NCBI GenBank assembly: GCA_014380815.1
Contig: JACMJB010000169.1
Span: 1 to 33,008, forward strand
Reading direction: 5' to 3'
Source of the DNA: Armatimonadota bacterium
GTDB taxonomy: Bacteria > Armatimonadota > Armatimonadia > Armatimonadales > Armatimonadaceae
DNA length: 33,008 nt
Shown: one piece after another, positions 1-7,368 of the stretch
How positions within the stretch are numbered: the stretch's first letter is position 1
How the letters are laid out: every line of letters begins with the position of its first letter
Position numbers and translations under genes: made by a program
Notes under the pieces: generated by a model
Databases searched by the model: none
What the model saw: the letters and a program-made list of their open reading frames with translations, nothing else
What the model was told of the DNA's origin: nothing

Positions 1-87
1 CGCGTAAGCGAAAAAGATCCAGAACAGTGCAAGCAGTGCGCTGATGCCGCGCCACGCCGCTCCTGATTGTTGAGGCCATCGCTGCAT
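1..87 (-). CDS. N-terminal fragment of a membrane or exported protein, cut by the window edge
   Basis: A minus-strand frame opens with ATG at 87 and stays open for 29 codons to the edge. The translation starts MQRWPQQSGAAWRG and continues into a hydrophobic stretch (ISALLALFWIFFAYA) that looks like a signal anchor or first membrane helix, preceded by positively charged residues. No Shine-Dalgarno site or -10 box is evident before the ATG, and an overlapping ATG in another frame exists, so the call rests only on the hydrophobic N-terminus and its divergent placement relative to the gene at 363. Function cannot be assigned. Confidence 0.38.
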   Translation of the reverse strand, partial: MQRWPQQSGAAWRGISALLALFWIFFAYA

Positions 88-142
88 CTGAAAGTCGCCC
101 GCTGCCACTTACGTGAGCCCGCCGTGCCTGATACGCCCACTA

Positions 143-173
143 CACAGGATTGTGTATTTTTTCACAGGACTGT
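143..173. repeat. Two 11-bp direct repeats, 20-bp period
   Basis: CACAGGATTGT at 143-153 and CACAGGACTGT at 163-173 differ at one position and are separated by a T-rich run, so they lie on the same face of the helix, two turns apart. They sit in the 275-bp gap between the edge fragment and the PEP-CTERM gene, which otherwise shows nothing recognisable. They could be a paired operator, but the copies are short and chance is possible. Confidence 0.35.
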
Positions 174-362
174 CTCAGTATCTCGCCGTGCCGCGCGGAA
201 GTCAAGGGTGTTTCAACAAAAACTGCCATTTGCCGTGTGCGAAGAGCCGTTCGGGGCGTTCGGTGGATAGTTTACCCGCTTGCAGAACCACGGATCCTCG
301 TGGCAAAATACACTTGTCTTTGCGCTATTTTGCGCACTCCTGGCCAAGAAGGAATATCCCTC

Positions 363-1019
363 ATGTACCCATTCCGGTTTGCCACGCCCACCGCCGTTGC
401 CGTGATCGCTCTTGCAGTCACCGCGGCTCCCGCCCACGCCCAGTTCAGTTTTACCTGGGACAACGGCGGTATCTTTAGCTTCCCCGCCTCCACGATCCAG
501 CCGCCCGATCCACCCACTGGGCGAGATGAAGATGCCCAGCCCTACTTCCTCACAGGGACCGTCACCAACACCAGCGGTCAGACCCTCTTTGGCAGTGACC
601 TTTCCTCCCGCTTTGCCTATACTGCTGGCAATAGCCCTCTGCTTTTCCAAAACGGCGCATTCTTCGCCGGTCCGTACACGACGAGGGAATTCCAGGATTT
701 TGCGTTCCTCGACCCCGCCGGTATCGCGCCGGGGGCGTCCTTTACTGGCAATATTCTCCGCGTCGTCGTGGATGCCTCCACGGTCAACGGTATCTACGAC
801 CAGGACTCCACCCAGACGCCGGGGGTCGGGCCGCGAGTCACGCTCGATTACCGAAATGCCGCCGGTACCCTCACCGGTAACTTTTCGTCCCCCAATGTCA
901 CCATCATCATCGGCGGAAACGTCACGCCTGGACCCGGCACCGCCGCGCCGGAACCCGGCACTCTCGCGCTTGCCCTTCTGGGTATCGCCGGTGGGGTAGC
1001 GCGGCGGCGGCGGCGGTAG
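363..1019 (+). CDS. PEP-CTERM sorting domain-containing exported protein
   Basis: About 218 residues. The start at 363 is chosen over the longer upstream frame because it is preceded by an AGAAGGAA ribosome site and gives a clean signal peptide (MYPFRFATPTAVAVIALAVT, then an A-H-A cleavage site before QFSFTW). The C-terminus carries the tripartite PEP-CTERM signal: a P-E-P motif in APEPGTLALALLG, a short hydrophobic helix, and a terminal arginine cluster. In known systems this tail is recognised by exosortase (XrtA/EpsH type) and the protein is cleaved and displayed at the surface, often with an exopolysaccharide locus. The central region is beta-rich, with Gly, Thr and Asn, and no cysteine or catalytic motif was recognised. 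It converges with the SnoaL-like gene across a large palindrome. No exosortase gene is in the window. Confidence 0.88.
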   Translation: MYPFRFATPTAVAVIALAVTAAPAHAQFSFTWDNGGIFSFPASTIQPPDPPTGRDEDAQPYFLTGTVTNTSGQTLFGSDLSSRFAYTAGNSPLLFQNGAFFAGPYTTREFQDFAFLDPAGIAPGASFTGNILRVVVDASTVNGIYDQDSTQTPGVGPRVTLDYRNAAGTLTGNFSSPNVTIIIGGNVTPGPGTAAPEPGTLALALLGIAGGVARRRRR

Positions 1020-1031
1020 CCTCCCAGGCCA

Positions 1032-1089
1032 CTGAAGCCTTCTTCGCCCGCGGCGGCTAATTAGCCGCCGCGGGCGAAGAAGGCTTCAG
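1032..1089. terminator. 58-bp perfect palindrome between convergent genes, probable bidirectional terminator
   Basis: Two 29-base arms are exactly complementary with no spacer; the centre lies between 1060 and 1061 (GGCTAATTAGCC). It fills the gap between the PEP-CTERM gene (stop 1019) and the oppositely directed SnoaL-like gene (stop 1112), so its transcript would fold into a very stable hairpin on either strand. There is no T-run after either arm, so it is not a textbook intrinsic terminator. Transcription termination or 3'-end protection for both genes is the likeliest role. Confidence 0.75.
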
Positions 1090-1111
1090 GTCCATTATCT
1101 CCGGCAGCAGG

Positions 1112-1627
1112 CTACGCGGCGCGGCGGTAGTCCGAAGACTCGAACTGGTAGCGGGGGTTCTCGAACGGGACAGGGGCGGCGGCGACGCCCAGCTTCTGAA
1201 AGAAGGCCAGACGGTCCCATTGGTCCCAGGTCTCCGCAATCTTCCCACGTCCGACCCGGAAGACACTTGTGCCGGTGATCACAAACGGACGCCCCGTGCC
1301 GGGCGCACCCAGGAAGGGACCCAGATGGGAGCCGGTCGCCTGCCAGCGCGCCGCGACCCGGTCTTTACCGGAAAACAGGTCTTCCAGTGTGAAGCGCAGA
1401 TCGGGGAACGCTTCTCGAAACGAGGTGATCATAAAAGCGACACCGCCTCGGCCCCGACCTTGATCGGGCAGCAGCGGATGGTGGTTGTGGTACTCCGGCA
1501 GGAACAGCTCGTCAATATCAGCCTGGAGCCTGGCAAAGTCGCCGGCATCTTCGGCATTCCAGACATCCTCGAAAAACTGGTGCACCGGCATAGTGATGTC
1601 GAACGGCGTCACGCTGAGAGTCAACAT
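1112..1627 (-). CDS. SnoaL-like polyketide cyclase / ester cyclase family protein
   Basis: 171 residues, the usual size for a single-domain NTF2-like fold. The sequence follows the ester cyclase pattern: an N-terminal helix (VHQFFEDVWNAEDAGDF), a mid-domain histidine pair (YHNHHPLLPDQ), FREAFPDLRFTLEDLF, then VAARWQATGSHLGPFLG and a C-terminal strand pair ending in KIAETWDQWDRLAFFQKLG. Family members act on small polyketide or ester substrates, but most genomic copies are of unknown substrate and none can be inferred here. The ATG at 1627 is preceded by AAAGGGGAGG nine bases upstream, which decides the start over Met13. A 21-codon frame lies just upstream on the same strand. Confidence 0.85.
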   Translation of the reverse strand: MLTLSVTPFDITMPVHQFFEDVWNAEDAGDFARLQADIDELFLPEYHNHHPLLPDQGRGRGGVAFMITSFREAFPDLRFTLEDLFSGKDRVAARWQATGSHLGPFLGAPGTGRPFVITGTSVFRVGRGKIAETWDQWDRLAFFQKLGVAAAPVPFENPRYQFESSDYRRAA

Positions 1628-1646
1628 TTCGGTAAGCCTCCCCTTT

Positions 1647-1712
1647 CTACTCGTTTACAGTAGGTGATCTACGAGCAGTGGCAGAAAACTCATCGGAGTT
1701 TTGAGCCGCCAT
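1647..1712 (-). CDS. Possible 21-residue leader ORF upstream of the SnoaL-like gene
   Basis: A short minus-strand frame, MAAQNSDEFSATARRSPTVN plus Glu, starts with ATG at 1712 after an AAGGTG ribosome-like site and stops with TAG directly before the AAAGGGGAGG of the SnoaL-like gene. A TATACT hexamer lies upstream at 1728-1733, placing the frame at the 5' end of the predicted transcript. It could be a translated leader, an undescribed small protein, or chance. Nothing in the peptide (no run of regulatory codons) indicates attenuation. Confidence 0.28.
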   Translation of the reverse strand: MAAQNSDEFSATARRSPTVNE

Positions 1713-1727
1713 TTTCACCTTGTGAAT

Positions 1728-1733
1728 AGTATA
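1728..1733 (-). promoter_or_regulatory. Candidate -10 box for the SnoaL-like gene
   Basis: TATACT on the minus strand, about 100 bases upstream of the SnoaL-like start and 15 bases before the small leader frame. The -35 position 17 bases upstream reads TCTAAA, a weak match. The location in an otherwise AT-richer gap between two same-strand genes supports it. Confidence 0.4.
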
Positions 1734-1785
1734 GAGGAGAGGCCTGGTTGTTTAGAAGCCTAAAAACTGCTCAATTTCTGCTCAC

Positions 1786-1807
1786 TTTCATCCGAGGCGG
1801 AATGAAA
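1786..1807. other. Small inverted repeat just after the STAND ATPase gene
   Basis: TTTCAT at 1786-1791 pairs with ATGAAA at 1802-1807, with an inner CCG/CGG pair and one bulged base. It lies six bases beyond the stop of the ATPase gene. A T-run occurs only about 20 bases further on, so termination here is possible but not canonical. Confidence 0.3.
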
Positions 1808-1813
1808 GAAAAC

Positions 1814-4057
1814 CTACTTGTTTGCCGCGCCGATCTCCTGCTGCCAGAGGGCGTCGGTAAGGAGCACGATCCCTTCCGCAAGATGGCGGCGGTAGGTGCT
1901 GAACGGAAGGTCCAGAATCTCGGCGGCGCGCTCCTGAGTCGGGGCGGGGCGAAGGTAGGTATGGTACAGGGCTTTGTAGGCCCGGTCGTGCCGTCCGGCA
2001 CCCTCCAGGCCCTGCGCGGTTTTCAGCAGCAGGCGGCAAAGGGCGTTGGCCCGCTCTCGGACCGGCGCGGCCAGTGAGGCCCCCACCTGCTCCGCGACCA
2101 CGCGCGAGCGCAGCAGCGGGTTCTGGGTCAGAGATTCCGGGCGGGTCATGCCGCGCAGCGCCTCCCGAACCGCGGCGGCAAAGTCGCTGTCGCTGAGCAC
2201 CACCAGCGAGTCGGCGGCGGCACGGCGAACGGGAGGGGTAGGCGGCGCGCTGTTGCCGGATGCGGCGGCGGCGGCGGCAATCGCGGCTTTCTGCCCCGCG
2301 ATCTCCTTTTCCGCGAGCGCGGCGAGCCAGGCGGTGGGAGGCTGTGTCCGCCAGTCGTGCCCGAAGACAGCATTCTGTTTGCTCCCGATCACATAGTCGG
2401 CATCCGGCACGCGGACCATCTCGGCATACGTGAAGGCGGGCAGCCAATGATCCGGGTCCAGCACGGGGAAGAAAGAGTATGCCAGTCCCGGCGTGGTCAG
2501 ATAGTGCCGGATCGTGTTCACAATGATCAGGCTCTGGATCGCGGAAACCGAGTGATACGTCTCCTTTGCCATCCAGAAACGGAACGTGGTTGCGGCCTCG
2601 CCGCTTCGCAGCGGCACGTTGTTCTCCAGGAAGCGCAGGGCGGCATCGGTCGCGGGGTCGGCGGCGCGGCCCGCCTCTCCCGCTTTATGCACGGCGACCT
2701 GCATCATGAAGCCCATTGCCTCCGACCCGCCGCCACCCGGCAGCGGCTGTCGGAAGACCAGCGTCATCTGCGCTTCGGGCCGGTCCCACCAGTAGCGGAA
2801 GATCCCGGCAGATTCCGTTCCCTCGAACTGCTCGACCCAGGCTGCGAGCGTTTCGCGATCTTCGGGCCGGGCCGGAGCCGGATATACACTCGCCGTGTCC
2901 TGCCAGGTGAACGCCTGGCGGACAACGCCGTTGTCGCGGTGCAGAAAAATATAGTCCCAGAGGATGCGCTGCTGCTCGCCGCCCGTGGTCTGGGCGAGCC
3001 GCTCCTGATAGTAGGCGCGGGCGCGGCGGTGCAGGTCGGCGTAACGGTCTGGGCTGCGCCACCTCAGGTCGGCCATCAGCGTATCGCGGGCGACCCCATG
3101 CGGCGAGATTCCGGGCTGATCCGGCTCGATGAAGGAGAGGCCGCGCAGCCAGTCAAACAAATCCCGAACATCGGGAGCATCGAGAAGGCGTGCCAGGACC
3201 GGCTCGGTCGTGACCCGCAGCAGAGCGCACACCTCCAGAGCCGCGCGGTGCAGCGGGGTCGGGGTCTTATCCACGAACCGCTCCAGCAGCGCCTGAACGA
3301 TGTCCGGCGACGGCCCCATCTCACCCATCGGCCCGGCGGGCAGGACGCCGCCGCTGGCAGCTGTCGCGCGCTGTGCCAGCAGGTCACTCATCAGAGAGAG
3401 GGCCAGGGGATAACCATGAGTGAACTCCAGGATCGCTTCCTGGTGTTCGGCAGGGATCGCGCGGTCATCGAGCAGCAGACGGCTCTCCTGCGGGCTGAGG
3501 TTGCGCAGCGAGAGCGACCGCAGGTACGGCTGCCAGGCCTCGTCGCCGCGCCAGGCGGTGGACAGCGGGTTTCGCCCCGCCACGACCACGAGCGTTTCGC
3601 CGGAAAGCTGCGGCAGGAAGGCATCGCGCAGCCACCCTTCCAGGCTCTCCAGCGCCTCGAACGTATCGAGAAGAATGACCTGACGCCCCTCCGCACCGGC
3701 GAGCGCGGCGATCACGTTGGTGCCGGTCTCGAGACCGAGTGATCCCCCGAGCGCCTTCAGAAACCGGTCCGGCGATGACTCGACATCCCGCCCGTTGACC
3801 AGGTGGCACGGCACCCCAGCGGATCGGCAAAGATCCGCGTAGGCGCGCAGGAGCGTGGATTTCCCCACGCCCCCCGGCCCGAAGACGGAGAGGACACTAA
3901 ACGGCATCGCCTCCGGGGCACTTTGCAGCGCCTCTTGAAACAGCGCAAGCTCCGCGCTCCGTCCTACCATGCGGCGGCGGCGGGCCTCACTGAGCTTATC
4001 CGAAATACTCCGCGGCGGTGTCGGTGACTGCGTATGGGGGGAAGGCGGTGTGGACAT
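1814..4057 (-). CDS. STAND-type ATPase with C-terminal helix-turn-helix, possible central acetyltransferase-like region
   Basis: About 747 residues. An N-terminal NTPase domain begins with MVGRSAEL, typical of AAA_16/STAND regulators, followed by Walker A GPGGVGKST (residues 60-68), Walker B VILLDTFEAL (about 127-136) and a downstream helical lid and winged-helix-like region (to about 330). The middle (about 420-580) contains YSFFPVLDPDHWLPAF and FGHDWR, which by eye resembles a GNAT-type acyltransferase fold; this is inference only. After an Ala-rich linker the C-terminus (about 640-745) ends in ERAAEILDLPFSTYRRHL, a helix-turn-helix resembling sigma region 4 or LuxR-type DNA-binding tails. 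It is likely a signal-responsive switch or transcription regulator. The start at 4057 is preferred because GTGAGGAG lies upstream; a GTG at 4075 would fall inside that site. A TATAG/CATACT -10 region lies just before it. Confidence 0.78.
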   Translation of the reverse strand: MSTPPSPHTQSPTPPRSISDKLSEARRRRMVGRSAELALFQEALQSAPEAMPFSVLSVFGPGGVGKSTLLRAYADLCRSAGVPCHLVNGRDVESSPDRFLKALGGSLGLETGTNVIAALAGAEGRQVILLDTFEALESLEGWLRDAFLPQLSGETLVVVAGRNPLSTAWRGDEAWQPYLRSLSLRNLSPQESRLLLDDRAIPAEHQEAILEFTHGYPLALSLMSDLLAQRATAASGGVLPAGPMGEMGPSPDIVQALLERFVDKTPTPLHRAALEVCALLRVTTEPVLARLLDAPDVRDLFDWLRGLSFIEPDQPGISPHGVARDTLMADLRWRSPDRYADLHRRARAYYQERLAQTTGGEQQRILWDYIFLHRDNGVVRQAFTWQDTASVYPAPARPEDRETLAAWVEQFEGTESAGIFRYWWDRPEAQMTLVFRQPLPGGGGSEAMGFMMQVAVHKAGEAGRAADPATDAALRFLENNVPLRSGEAATTFRFWMAKETYHSVSAIQSLIIVNTIRHYLTTPGLAYSFFPVLDPDHWLPAFTYAEMVRVPDADYVIGSKQNAVFGHDWRTQPPTAWLAALAEKEIAGQKAAIAAAAAASGNSAPPTPPVRRAAADSLVVLSDSDFAAAVREALRGMTRPESLTQNPLLRSRVVAEQVGASLAAPVRERANALCRLLLKTAQGLEGAGRHDRAYKALYHTYLRPAPTQERAAEILDLPFSTYRRHLAEGIVLLTDALWQQEIGAANK

Positions 4058-4177
4058 GTGGCAGGCGCTCCTCACCTATAGTATGCCTTATTTGCACTGG
4101 CTGTTCCTGCCCGAAGTATGCTTTTGGCGTTCCCAGTGCCCTTATTGCCCCAACCCATCAGTTCGAGCCACCCGGGT

Positions 4178-4200
4178 TTAGATCAAAGGATTAGATCAAA
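4178..4200. repeat. 10-bp direct repeat at the end of the protease gene
   Basis: TTAGATCAAA occurs at 4178-4187 and 4191-4200, a 13-bp period. The second copy overlaps the stop codon of the upstream gene. It may be a regulator site for the ATPase gene that follows or a simple local duplication. Confidence 0.35.
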
Positions 4201-6886
4201 GCACGATCGCCCCCAGAATATCGCGTGCCTGGGTATCGGTTCGGCTTTCCTCGATGACCCGCATCACCAGCGCCTTAGCCTCGGCGGGGTCTCCCCAGAT
4301 CCCCCAGAAGATCGCGCGCGTGTTGTTGTACTGGGCACGCTGGCTCCGGGACACAAAGTTGCCCATTGCCTTTTCCGCTCTCTCCAGGCACTCATCGGCG
4401 GTCGTCGCGCGGCGAAAGGTATCCGTATCGCTGTATTTCAGCAGCAGAGCCGCGTAGGTCAGATTCGTGATGAAGCTGCTAGGGCAGAGTGCCTGAGCAG
4501 CCTTCGCGCTCGCCTCGGCCTCCTCGAAGCGGTTCAGCTGGTCGAGACTACGAGCCAGCATCAGGTGATCCAGTGCTGTCGCTTTGACAGCGAGCCGTTC
4601 CTGCAGAAGGGCTGCAATATCCTGGTAACGCCGCTTCTCAGTCAGAAGTTCGACGAGCGTATGGACCGCAGAGGACTGCGTGGGATCCATCAATGCGGCC
4701 TTGCGAAGCGTCTTTTCCGCCAGATCAGGATTTCGCATCAGAAGGTATTGGACTTGACCAAGCTGCTCCGTGGCCTTCGCGGCGATTCCCTTGTCTCGGT
4801 GCGAGCCAAGCGATACGAGACGGGTGATCCGGACCTGGGCGGCGCTGCGGGCATCACCGGGCAGGGATTTCCAAAACCGACTTTCACGGCTGTCAATTCC
4901 CGATCGTCCCTGAAAGAGCGGCAGTTCCACCGCAGCTGTCGCCGCTTTCGTCTGAGCGAGGGGATCATTGGGCGTGAGGTCCGCGGCGGCTTCCATGTCA
5001 GTGAGATACTCTTTTGTGTAGAGGACCGGATTCACGGTATCCAGCTTATTCTCAAGCCCCCTCAGCGTCGCCTTGATGCCGAGGTTCGAATCTACCAGGA
5101 ATCTTGCACGCTCCTCGAAGGGTTTGGGAGATGCCCCCGCCACCATCACGGCCTGATCGAAATAGCCACGCGCTTCCTTTGCCAAGTCCTGCGCCTGCTG
5201 CATCTGCGTGATCGTTGGGGGTGTTTTTCTCAGCCGCGCCAGCAGGTCACGCAGCTCACTTTCGTCGCTTCCAGAGACAGTGACGGTGCTGGTCCGGCCC
5301 GTCAGGGCAGCGACGGACCGGGCATGGGTGGCCCAGCCCAGCGCCAGCCAGCCATCGGGGCTGGCGGGAGCAGACTGCGTCGCACGGCGCGCCTCCAGGG
5401 ATGCCTCGTCCACCTGCTCCATTGCGATCAGAACACGAGCCAGTTTCGCGGCAAAATCCGCGCTATTGGGCGCGGATTTTATCTGTGCTCGGTAAAAGAC
5501 GGCTGCTTTCTCGTAGGCAGCTTTCGCTTTCTCCGGCTGCTTGTCCGTCAGGAATAGATCGCCGATGGCGATCTGCCGCACGGCATTCGTCGCATCGTCT
5601 TTGAGCCGCTTCTCAAGGGCGGCGATCTGCAGCGGCAAGTCGCTTTCCCCGCCGTTCTCGGAATCCGGTTTGGCGATTCCCGCGAGCACTGGCGAAAACT
5701 CCGCCATTGGAATTTCTACGGCCTGCCGCAGCCGCTCCTTGTCCACCCGCTCCGCAGTCACTTCGGGGCTGCCGAGCCGCGGCGCAATGGGCGGAAGGAT
5801 CGGTTTCAGATACAGTTTCTGGGCAGCAAAATCGAACAGCACATTGCAGCAGGAAAGAATGTCCGCGCCGAGGAGAGGAGACTGCCCACTCTCTCTTCCA
5901 GGAAATTCCACCTTGAAATCAGACAGGGCGAGCGTACCGACGGTAGCCTTGGACACCTTTGCGTAGCCACCAAAGACGGTCCCCTCCTGCATGGTCGTCG
6001 CGGAGGTCTGCTCTACGCTCTCCAGATTGAGGGCGAGGGCAGCCTTTCGAGAGATGCTGGTGTTGGGCGCTCCGGTATCTACCCAAAGACTGTCCGAATA
6101 TTTTTTCCCATTCTGCTCCAGGTCCAGTCTGACGGCATACTCATGCTGGGCGAAGTCTATGAATCCCCCCCCTGATCCGAACTCATCAAAGCCGCCGTGA
6201 ATACTGCGCTGCGTACGATACGCCACGTCAACGGCAATCGTTTTTTTGTCCTTCATCATCGGCGAGGAGGGTGCATCCGCCATCCCCAGCCCGGCGACAG
6301 CATCGGGGGGCAGATTACCGGGATAGATAAACGCCATGGTCTTCCTCGGGTAATCGAAGAAGAGGGCGAAGCGAGACAGCAGCGGTCCTCCGATCAATCC
6401 CTCGCATTCCTGCTCGCCAAAACCGAAGAACTCCTCGTCATGCAGGAGCAGAAACTGTACTTTGTTGAGAACCATCGGGCCGATTCTCATCTGTGGCACC
6501 TCCACGAACTCCAGCGGGTTGCCATCCCGATCCCGGCCCATTGCCGAATCAAAGCTCGAGGAACTGGTCTTCACTTTGGGCTTGAGACCCAGCTTTTTCG
6601 CCATCCGTTCCGTCATGAAGCACTGGTACGCGCCGGTGTCAATCATGAAGGTCGCGGTGACAGTGTCGCTCATGCCGATGTTCACCAGCGGTGCGCCGTG
6701 CCCTTTCAGGGGAATGAAGGGAACAATCGCAGTCTGTCGCTGAAGGGGAGGCTTGACCTTTCCGGCAGCTTTCTCAGATCCAGGAGGGGATGCCGGGGCA
6801 GGAAGCGAAGTGGCTGCGGCACGGGATACGGAAGCGAAGCCGGCGAGCAGCAGCGCGCCAGGAAGCAGAGTGCGGATAAAAAACAC
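4196..6886 (-). CDS. Exported protein with two retropepsin-like aspartic protease lobes and a TPR C-terminus
   Basis: About 896 residues. The GTG at 6886 is chosen because AAAAGGAG lies seven bases upstream and it exposes a signal peptide at the very N-terminus (FFIRTLLPGALLLAGFASVS, then R-A). Two lobes each carry the aspartic protease signature: FMIDTGAYQCF (Asp83) followed by GLIGGPLLSRF, and LWVDTGAPNTSIS (Asp270) followed by LLGADILSC. Each DTG is followed at the expected distance by a hydrophobic-Gly flap-closing motif, as in retropepsin/Asp_protease_2 families. From about residue 400 to the end are helical repeats (NAVRQIAIGDLFLTDKQPEKAKAAYEKA type), consistent with TPRs for protein binding. 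One polypeptide with two DTG lobes could form an active site without dimerising. It probably acts in the periplasm; the substrate is unknown. Confidence 0.82.
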   Translation of the reverse strand: MFFIRTLLPGALLLAGFASVSRAAATSLPAPASPPGSEKAAGKVKPPLQRQTAIVPFIPLKGHGAPLVNIGMSDTVTATFMIDTGAYQCFMTERMAKKLGLKPKVKTSSSSFDSAMGRDRDGNPLEFVEVPQMRIGPMVLNKVQFLLLHDEEFFGFGEQECEGLIGGPLLSRFALFFDYPRKTMAFIYPGNLPPDAVAGLGMADAPSSPMMKDKKTIAVDVAYRTQRSIHGGFDEFGSGGGFIDFAQHEYAVRLDLEQNGKKYSDSLWVDTGAPNTSISRKAALALNLESVEQTSATTMQEGTVFGGYAKVSKATVGTLALSDFKVEFPGRESGQSPLLGADILSCCNVLFDFAAQKLYLKPILPPIAPRLGSPEVTAERVDKERLRQAVEIPMAEFSPVLAGIAKPDSENGGESDLPLQIAALEKRLKDDATNAVRQIAIGDLFLTDKQPEKAKAAYEKAAVFYRAQIKSAPNSADFAAKLARVLIAMEQVDEASLEARRATQSAPASPDGWLALGWATHARSVAALTGRTSTVTVSGSDESELRDLLARLRKTPPTITQMQQAQDLAKEARGYFDQAVMVAGASPKPFEERARFLVDSNLGIKATLRGLENKLDTVNPVLYTKEYLTDMEAAADLTPNDPLAQTKAATAAVELPLFQGRSGIDSRESRFWKSLPGDARSAAQVRITRLVSLGSHRDKGIAAKATEQLGQVQYLLMRNPDLAEKTLRKAALMDPTQSSAVHTLVELLTEKRRYQDIAALLQERLAVKATALDHLMLARSLDQLNRFEEAEASAKAAQALCPSSFITNLTYAALLLKYSDTDTFRRATTADECLERAEKAMGNFVSRSQRAQYNNTRAIFWGIWGDPAEAKALVMRVIEESRTDTQARDILGAIVL

Positions 6887-7017
6887 GCGGGACTCCTTTT
6901 CAATCAGACCAGGCAGACCGTTTATCGGCCTATCAACGGCGGGCGGCGCGGCAGCGATGGCAGCCAGCCATAGATTCAACCGAATGAAACCCGATTCCTT
7001 CTGGGTACTACATCGGT

Positions 7018-7368
7018 ATGAACGAACCGAAAATACAGGCCGACGATCCCCCGGACCGCCGCGCGATGCCTACTCCGGATGGTCATTACGTCGTGATTGA
7101 CGGACGCCGCTGGCGCGCGACCAATCCGAATCTTCCCGAACACGAGCGTCAGCGGCTGGTCCACGAGCTGATGGATGCCCGCCGCGCGGTCAGGGCAGCA
7201 CGGAGAGCAAAGGACGAGGCGGCGGAAGAAGCGGCGCGGGCGCGGGTCAACACCGCCAAGGTGGGTCTGGGTGAGCGCGGGCCGAAATGGTGGGAGAAGG
7301 CCCCCGCCGAGGCCCCCCCTCGTGACGGCGCGTTCGATCCCGATCACCGGGCAGGCAGTATCCCGTAA
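7018..7368 (+). CDS. Small conserved protein of unknown function, charged and helical
   Basis: 116 residues. The core PTPDGHYVVIDGRRWRATNP, LPEHERQRLVHELMDARRAV and a C-terminal VNTAKVGLGERGPKWWE form a pattern I recognise from short proteins found across many bacteria, sometimes automatically named 'biopolymer transporter Tol'; I see nothing that supports a transport role. It is soluble, rich in Arg and Ala, and probably mostly helical in the middle. Neither the ATG at 7018 nor the in-frame ATG at 7066 (which gives MPTPDGHY, the commoner family start) has a clear ribosome site. It ends 25 bp inside the convergent methyltransferase gene. Confidence 0.68.
   Translation: MNEPKIQADDPPDRRAMPTPDGHYVVIDGRRWRATNPNLPEHERQRLVHELMDARRAVRAARRAKDEAAEEAARARVNTAKVGLGERGPKWWEKAPAEAPPRDGAFDPDHRAGSIP

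Noticed and set aside
2357-3742. Plus-strand open frame of about 460 codons
   Set aside because: It is antisense to the STAND ATPase, whose Walker motifs fix the coding strand; the composition is low-complexity and no family is recognised.
4118-5557. Plus-strand open frame of about 480 codons
   Set aside because: It lies opposite the TPR half of the aspartic-protease protein, has no signal, domain or ribosome site, and mirrors high-GC codon structure.
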